Shown in pieces: positions 60,130-64,000 of a stretch of DNA of 64,000 bases. Position 1 is the stretch's first letter; every line of letters starts with the position of its first letter. A program made the translations under genes and the position numbers. The DNA lies in contig NZ_CP108784.1 in the NCBI RefSeq assembly GCF_045207655.1, positions 6,696,001-6,760,000 of the forward strand, in the 5' to 3' direction. The stretch is from Embleya sp045207655 (GTDB taxonomy: Bacteria; Actinomycetota; Actinomycetes; Streptomycetales; Streptomycetaceae). The notes beneath the pieces are model-generated. The model was not told where the DNA came from and did no database searches. It saw only the letters and a list, made by a program, of their open reading frames with translations.

Positions 60130-61824
60130 CTACTCGCCGGACGACTTCCCGGACGATTCCCCTGGCGACTTCCCCGGCGATTCGGCGGACGACTTCCCGG
60201 ACGGCCTCCCGGACGACCTTCCGGCCGACTTCCCGGCGAACGACAGCGCGCGGCGTACATCGCGGCCGGCCTGGCGGGACTGGGCCCAGACGGTGCGCGA
60301 GATCGCGCCGATCGGGCCGAGCGTCGCGCGCCAACCGTCGGCGATCGCGCGAGTGGTGGGGGCCACCACCGCCGTCCTCGCCCACACCAGCGGTCGCCCG
60401 ATCAGTACCCGCACCGCCCGAGCGCTCGCGCCGACCAGGAGCGCCGTCCGCCGCCCGATCCACAACGCCGGTCGTACCGCCGCGAAGCGCAGTCCTCGGC
60501 CGGCCGCCCGGGCAAGCAGCACCGTCTCCCGGCCGGCCCGGCGCACGGGCAGCACGATCAGGAAGCGCAGCGCCCGACCGATCATCCGGGCGAGCAGCAC
60601 GGACCCGCGGCCGGCCCAGCGCGCCGGCGGCACGACCAGGACGTACAGCACCCGGCCGAGGGCGCGGAGGAGGCGGACGACCCGGCGCCAGGCCCAGACC
60701 ACCGATCGTGCGACGACCACCTCGAAGACGATTCCGATGCCGCGCCCGACGGCGGCGATCCCGCGTCCGACGAGCCGCAGCACGTGCAGCGTGCCTCGAC
60801 CGGCCCAGCGGATCGGGACGACGAGGCCGAGGTACGACACGCGTCCGATGAACCGGGCGCCCAGGACCAGGCCGCGCCCGAGCAGGTCGGCTCCGGCGAC
60901 CAGTCCGCGCCACACCCACCCGACCGGCGTCAGTACGACGTGCCGGAGCAGGAAGCCGACACCCCGCCCGAGCACGACCAGACCACGTCGGCCGACGCGC
61001 GCGCCGGCCAGTACGCCGCGCGACAGCCACTTCAGCGGCACGATCAGGACGTAGTACAACCACCGCCCGAGGCCGCGCCCGGCCACCCGGCCGGCGCGCC
61101 AACCCCACCGGGCGGGCAGTACGAGAAGGACGTACCCGACGCGCCCGATCGCGGCGCCCGGCAGGCGGAGGGCACGGATCAGCAACCGGACCACCGCGAC
61201 CAGCCCGGGACCCAGCGGACGCAGCAGTGCGGTCCGGGCCCAGCGCAGCGGCACCACGATCGCGTACCGAACGAACAGCCGCAGCCCGCGCCACAGCAGG
61301 TCGACGGCCGGCCACCGCAGCCCTCGACCCACCGCGAACACACCGGCCCGCACGCCCTTCGCGAGCGGGACCAGGATCAGGCCCCACACCCAGGTGTGGA
61401 GCCCGCGCCCGACGGCCACGATCGCGCGCACCATCGGGATCAGGAGCCAGTTCCGAACTCCTGCGTTGACGGCGCGCCCGAGCGCTGCCAGAAACCGGCC
61501 GGCCGGGTACAGGGCCCGGTCCCGGGCACCTCGGCCGACGACCTTGAGCAGTTCCCACACCAGCCGGGTCGGCAACAGCACGAGCACCGCGACGATCCGG
61601 ATCGGCCAGCGGATCAGGTCGTAGATCAGGCCGGTCGGCTCCGCGGGGGAACCGGTCGGCTTCGTCGCGGTCGCGGTCGCGGTCGCCGACGCAGGCGTCG
61701 GCACAGGCGCCGGCGTAGCCGCGGACGCGGCTACGGGTGCTTGTCGCGCGAGCGAAAGGTCCTTGCGTAGATCAACCGGAACCAAACCATCCGGTCGTTC
61801 GCCGTCGCGATCGGTGTCCCCCAT
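60130..61824 (-). CDS. Large hydrophobic/Arg-rich tandem-repeat membrane protein
   Basis: A 564-residue protein I do not recognise. After an Ala/Thr/Pro N-terminus, residues of about 70-510 form some 14 imperfect repeats of 25-40 residues. Each has a hydrophobic strand ending in VP or LP, then RWxxR, then a helix with GRG (for example YVLVVPPARWAGRGSVLLAR, FLIVLPVRRAGRETVLLARA). Each would sit at or in the membrane with one Arg-rich face. The tail is a Ser/Gly/Lys/Glu low-complexity segment. ATG 61824 has a G-rich site upstream. It could be scaffold, pore or envelope-bending; no function is assigned. Confidence 0.7.
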   Translation of the reverse strand: MGDTDRDGERPDGLVPVDLRKDLSLARQAPVAASAATPAPVPTPASATATATATKPTGSPAEPTGLIYDLIRWPIRIVAVLVLLPTRLVWELLKVVGRGARDRALYPAGRFLAALGRAVNAGVRNWLLIPMVRAIVAVGRGLHTWVWGLILVPLAKGVRAGVFAVGRGLRWPAVDLLWRGLRLFVRYAIVVPLRWARTALLRPLGPGLVAVVRLLIRALRLPGAAIGRVGYVLLVLPARWGWRAGRVAGRGLGRWLYYVLIVPLKWLSRGVLAGARVGRRGLVVLGRGVGFLLRHVVLTPVGWVWRGLVAGADLLGRGLVLGARFIGRVSYLGLVVPIRWAGRGTLHVLRLVGRGIAAVGRGIGIVFEVVVARSVVWAWRRVVRLLRALGRVLYVLVVPPARWAGRGSVLLARMIGRALRFLIVLPVRRAGRETVLLARAAGRGLRFAAVRPALWIGRRTALLVGASARAVRVLIGRPLVWARTAVVAPTTRAIADGWRATLGPIGAISRTVWAQSRQAGRDVRRALSFAGKSAGRSSGRPSGKSSAESPGKSPGESSGKSSGE

Positions 61825-62013
61825 GTGTGTCCCCCCGAGGTGGCCCGGCTCCCCGCCGGATCCTGCCTCCTTGGGACACCGCGACCGGCGCATCCTCACG
61901 CTCCGTGCGCGAGGAATTTTCGAACGTGGGAGGAGATGTAGAGCCTGCGAGACCCGGCGGCCCCGGTCCGCGCGCCGCCGAGGCGGCGCGCGGACCGGGG
62001 CCGCAACCGCGGG

Positions 62014-63537
62014 TCAGACCTCCAACCGCGCCGGTCCGGCCGCCGCCACGCCGTCCTTCGAACCCACCTCCGTCTCGGTAACCGCCTTCGCGTCCCCGTT
62101 CGAAGCCTCGTCCGAAGTCCCGTCCACGTCCCCACCCGAAGCCCCGGCCGCCGCGCGCCGCAGCAGCAGCCCGACCGCCCCGACCACCACCGCGATCGCG
62201 ATCAAATAGCCGAAGGTGCCCTGGAACGCGGGCACCACGGCGTGGCTCTCGGTGCGGTTCTGCAGGACCAGCGCGGCGATCGCGATGCCGAGCGTGCCGC
62301 CGATCTGGTTGCTGAGGTAGACGGCCGCCGTCGCGCTGGGCACCGATTCCGGGGCCACCGAGCCGAACACGGAGGACATCGCGGGCGCGCCGACGAAGCC
62401 CAGGCCCGCACCGGTCACCAGCGAATAGCCCACCAGGATCACGGTGTTGGTGCCGGCGTCGGCGGTACTGAAGCCCAGGATGCCCAGCGCGGCCAGCACG
62501 CCGCCGAACGGGATCAGCGCGCGGGCACCGATCTTGTCGAAGAGTTGCCCTGCGATCGGCATGCCGATCCACACGCCGACTCCCTGCGGTACCAGCAGCA
62601 GGCCCGCGGCCATCACGCCCCGGTCGCGCGCGACCTGGTAGTACAGCGGGATCAGGAACAGCAGGGAGAACAACAGGATTCCGGTCAGGAACACCGCGCC
62701 GATGCCGCCCGCGAAGCCGCGGATCCGGAACAGCCGGACGTCGATCAGCGGGTGCTCGGCACGCAGCGCGTGCAGTACGTAGCCGACGATCAGCGCCGCG
62801 CCCGCGATCAGTGCCGCGATCACCTGCGGCGCGCCGAAGCCGCTGTCGCCGGCGGCCTGGGAGAGGCCGTAGACGACCGCCGCGAACCCCGGGCACAGCA
62901 GCGCGATGCCGCGCGCGTCCAACGGCGGCGGCTCGCCCTCGCGCGGCGGATCGGCCGGGATCTGCCGGTAGGCCAGTGCCAGCGCGAGCACGCCGATCGG
63001 CAGGTTGATGATGAACATCCAGCGCCAGTTGGCGTGTTCGAGCAGTACGCCGCCGAGCACCGGACCCAGGATCGGGCCCAGGGTGACCACGGCGCCGACG
63101 ATGCCGATCATCTTTCCGGCCCGCTTGGGGCCGGCCGCCAGGGCGAGCATGGTCAGCAGGGTGGGCTCCAGCGCGCCGACGCCGATGCCCTGGAGCACCC
63201 GGAAGGCGATCAGGCTCTCCGCGTTCCAGGCGATCGCGGACAGCGCCGAACCGGCGAGGAAGACGGTCAGCCCGGTCAGCCATACGGTCTTGCCGCCGTA
63301 GCGGGCGGCGGCCCAGCCGGCCAGCGGCACGGTCGCGGCGAGGGCCAACAGGTAGCCGGTGGCCACCCATTCGATGGTCTTGAGGGGTGCGTCGAAGCGG
63401 TCGCCGAGGGTCTCGATGCCGACGTTGACGATCGTGGTGTCCAGGATGCCCATCACGCCGCCGAGCAGCATCACCAGCATCAGGCGCAGGAGTGGCCCGT
63501 CGATCTTGGTCTCGGGGTCGGGGGGTGCGGTGGCCAT
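62014..63537 (-). CDS. MFS drug-exporter-like transporter (DHA2, 14 TM)
   Basis: A 507-residue EmrB/QacA-type exporter. LLGGVMGILDTTIVNVGIETL is motif D1-like, WAAARYGGKTVWLTGL the motif A loop, and GAVVTLGPILGPVLGGVLLE motif C of antiporters. The C-terminus is a soluble Ala/Gly/Asp tail. GGAGG lies five bases before ATG 63537. It is divergent from a TetR gene with palindromes between. It belongs to the same broad family as the exporter at 36.6-38.2 kb but is not a recent duplicate, judging by overall differences. Confidence 0.92.
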   Translation of the reverse strand: MATAPPDPETKIDGPLLRLMLVMLLGGVMGILDTTIVNVGIETLGDRFDAPLKTIEWVATGYLLALAATVPLAGWAAARYGGKTVWLTGLTVFLAGSALSAIAWNAESLIAFRVLQGIGVGALEPTLLTMLALAAGPKRAGKMIGIVGAVVTLGPILGPVLGGVLLEHANWRWMFIINLPIGVLALALAYRQIPADPPREGEPPPLDARGIALLCPGFAAVVYGLSQAAGDSGFGAPQVIAALIAGAALIVGYVLHALRAEHPLIDVRLFRIRGFAGGIGAVFLTGILLFSLLFLIPLYYQVARDRGVMAAGLLLVPQGVGVWIGMPIAGQLFDKIGARALIPFGGVLAALGILGFSTADAGTNTVILVGYSLVTGAGLGFVGAPAMSSVFGSVAPESVPSATAAVYLSNQIGGTLGIAIAALVLQNRTESHAVVPAFQGTFGYLIAIAVVVGAVGLLLRRAAAGASGGDVDGTSDEASNGDAKAVTETEVGSKDGVAAAGPARLEV

Positions 63538-63549
63538 GAACGCCTCCAA

Positions 63550-63609
63550 GTTACCGATGAGATCAGTTAACTAAACTCGCGAGTAAAAATTAACAGCACG
63601 TCTGGTAAC
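63550..63609. promoter_or_regulatory. Operators between exporter and tetR
   Basis: A perfect palindrome ACTCGCGAGT (63575-63584) sits in an AT-rich gap. It is flanked by GTTACC (63550-63555) and its complement GGTAAC (63604-63609). These are candidate sites for the adjacent TetR protein controlling both directions. Confidence 0.6.
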
Positions 63610-63617
63610 GTCGCAAC

Positions 63618-64000
63618 ATGGTCGAGGGAACGAAGAGGTCGACGACGCGAACGACCGGCGGTACGGCGACGCGGGCCGGCGGGGCGGCCCGCACGAGCGC
63701 GGAAACGGCGCAGCCCGAGGCGGCCGAACCGGCGCCGCCGGCCGCGCACGCCACCACGCGCGGGCGGATCGACAAGCGCCGGGCGATCCTGGCCGCCGCC
63801 GAGGCGGTGTTCACCCGTGAGGGCTACACGCTGGCCGGGATCGACGCGATCGCGGCCGAGGCGGGCGTGTCCAAGCCGACCATCTACAACCACCTCGGCG
63901 GCAAGGAGAACCTCTTCCGCACCGTCGTGGTGGAGGCCGCGATCGAGTCCAGCGGCCGGATCCTGGCCGCCTTGGAGGCGTTTCCCACCGACGCCGAGGA
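63618..64000 (+). CDS. TetR-family regulator, C-terminus outside window
   Basis: 127 codons are visible from ATG 63618; the frame is open to the window edge. A 50-residue Thr/Ala-rich tail precedes the TetR domain: RRAILAAAEAVFTREGYTLAGI, then IAAEAGVSKPTIYNHLGGKENLF. It is the probable repressor of the divergent MFS exporter. An N-terminal tail of similar length occurs in the other exporter-linked TetR at 38.2 kb. Confidence 0.85.
   Translation, partial: MVEGTKRSTTRTTGGTATRAGGAARTSAETAQPEAAEPAPPAAHATTRGRIDKRRAILAAAEAVFTREGYTLAGIDAIAAEAGVSKPTIYNHLGGKENLFRTVVVEAAIESSGRILAALEAFPTDAE

Noticed and set aside
60106..61770. 554-codon plus-strand frame over the repeat protein
   Set aside because: Gln/Arg/Pro-rich shadow. 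The minus-strand frame has a better start, high GC at third positions and a coherent hydrophobic repeat.

Overview
The window is GC-rich throughout, with GTG starts, four-base ATGA/GTGA gene overlaps, an XRE/DUF397 regulator pair, Tat-exported enzymes, DasR-type operators and a leader TTA codon. This points to a Streptomyces-like actinomycete chromosome (Streptomycetaceae or a close relative); the species cannot be named from the sequence. I saw no rRNA, tRNA, CRISPR array, transposase or integrase.

Layout, left to right. 0-6 kb: the first codons of an NmrA-like gene and its divergent LysR regulator, an XRE/DUF397 pair, small unknown genes, an APH-fold kinase, and a TetR regulator divergent from a TIM-barrel glycoside-hydrolase-like gene with a clean operator. 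5.8-9.1 kb: a molybdate uptake operon (HTH-TOBE regulator, modA, modB, modC). 9.2-10.8 kb: a Vsr mismatch endonuclease and a C5 cytosine methyltransferase. 10.9-21.3 kb: mixed single genes (TTC38-like TPR protein, SDR epimerase/GlxA regulator pair, ArsR/CoA-transferase pair, a cold-shock gene with an unusual leader, an aldolase).

21.4-34.4 kb: a cobalamin (corrin ring) cluster. It runs from a B12 riboswitch and a small coupled ORF into cobN-cobL-cobM, then cbiD, cobK, fused cobIJ, cobH and cobG, and ends with a divergent Fur-family regulator. CobG and CobN mark the oxygen-dependent route, while CbiD takes the place of CobF. 34.9-42 kb: a secreted polysaccharide deacetylase, a membrane protein, an MFS exporter with its TetR regulator, a cytochrome P450 and an alpha/beta hydrolase.

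42.3-49.7 kb: a complete operon for converting 3-hydroxyanthranilate (from tryptophan) to pyruvate and acetyl-CoA: ring-opening dioxygenase, ACMS decarboxylase, semialdehyde dehydrogenase, RidA-type deaminase, decarboxylase, hydratase, aldolase and acylating acetaldehyde dehydrogenase. It ends in a strong hairpin. 49.8-52.1 kb: a GH19 chitinase and a small secreted protein, each behind a DasR-like operator.

52.2-57.7 kb: a tightly coupled three-gene operon encoding a MutL/MORC-like GHKL ATPase, a DUF4420 PD-(D/E)XK nuclease and a Z1 helicase-like ATPase. This is a restriction/defence cassette whose expected partners, a C5 methyltransferase and Vsr, lie 42 kb away on the opposite strand. Inverting the intervening DNA would place all five genes in one co-directional array. 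57.9-64 kb: a CYTH-CHAD protein, a GNAT acetyltransferase, a remarkable 14-repeat hydrophobic/arginine-rich protein, and an MFS exporter divergent from a TetR gene that runs off the end.
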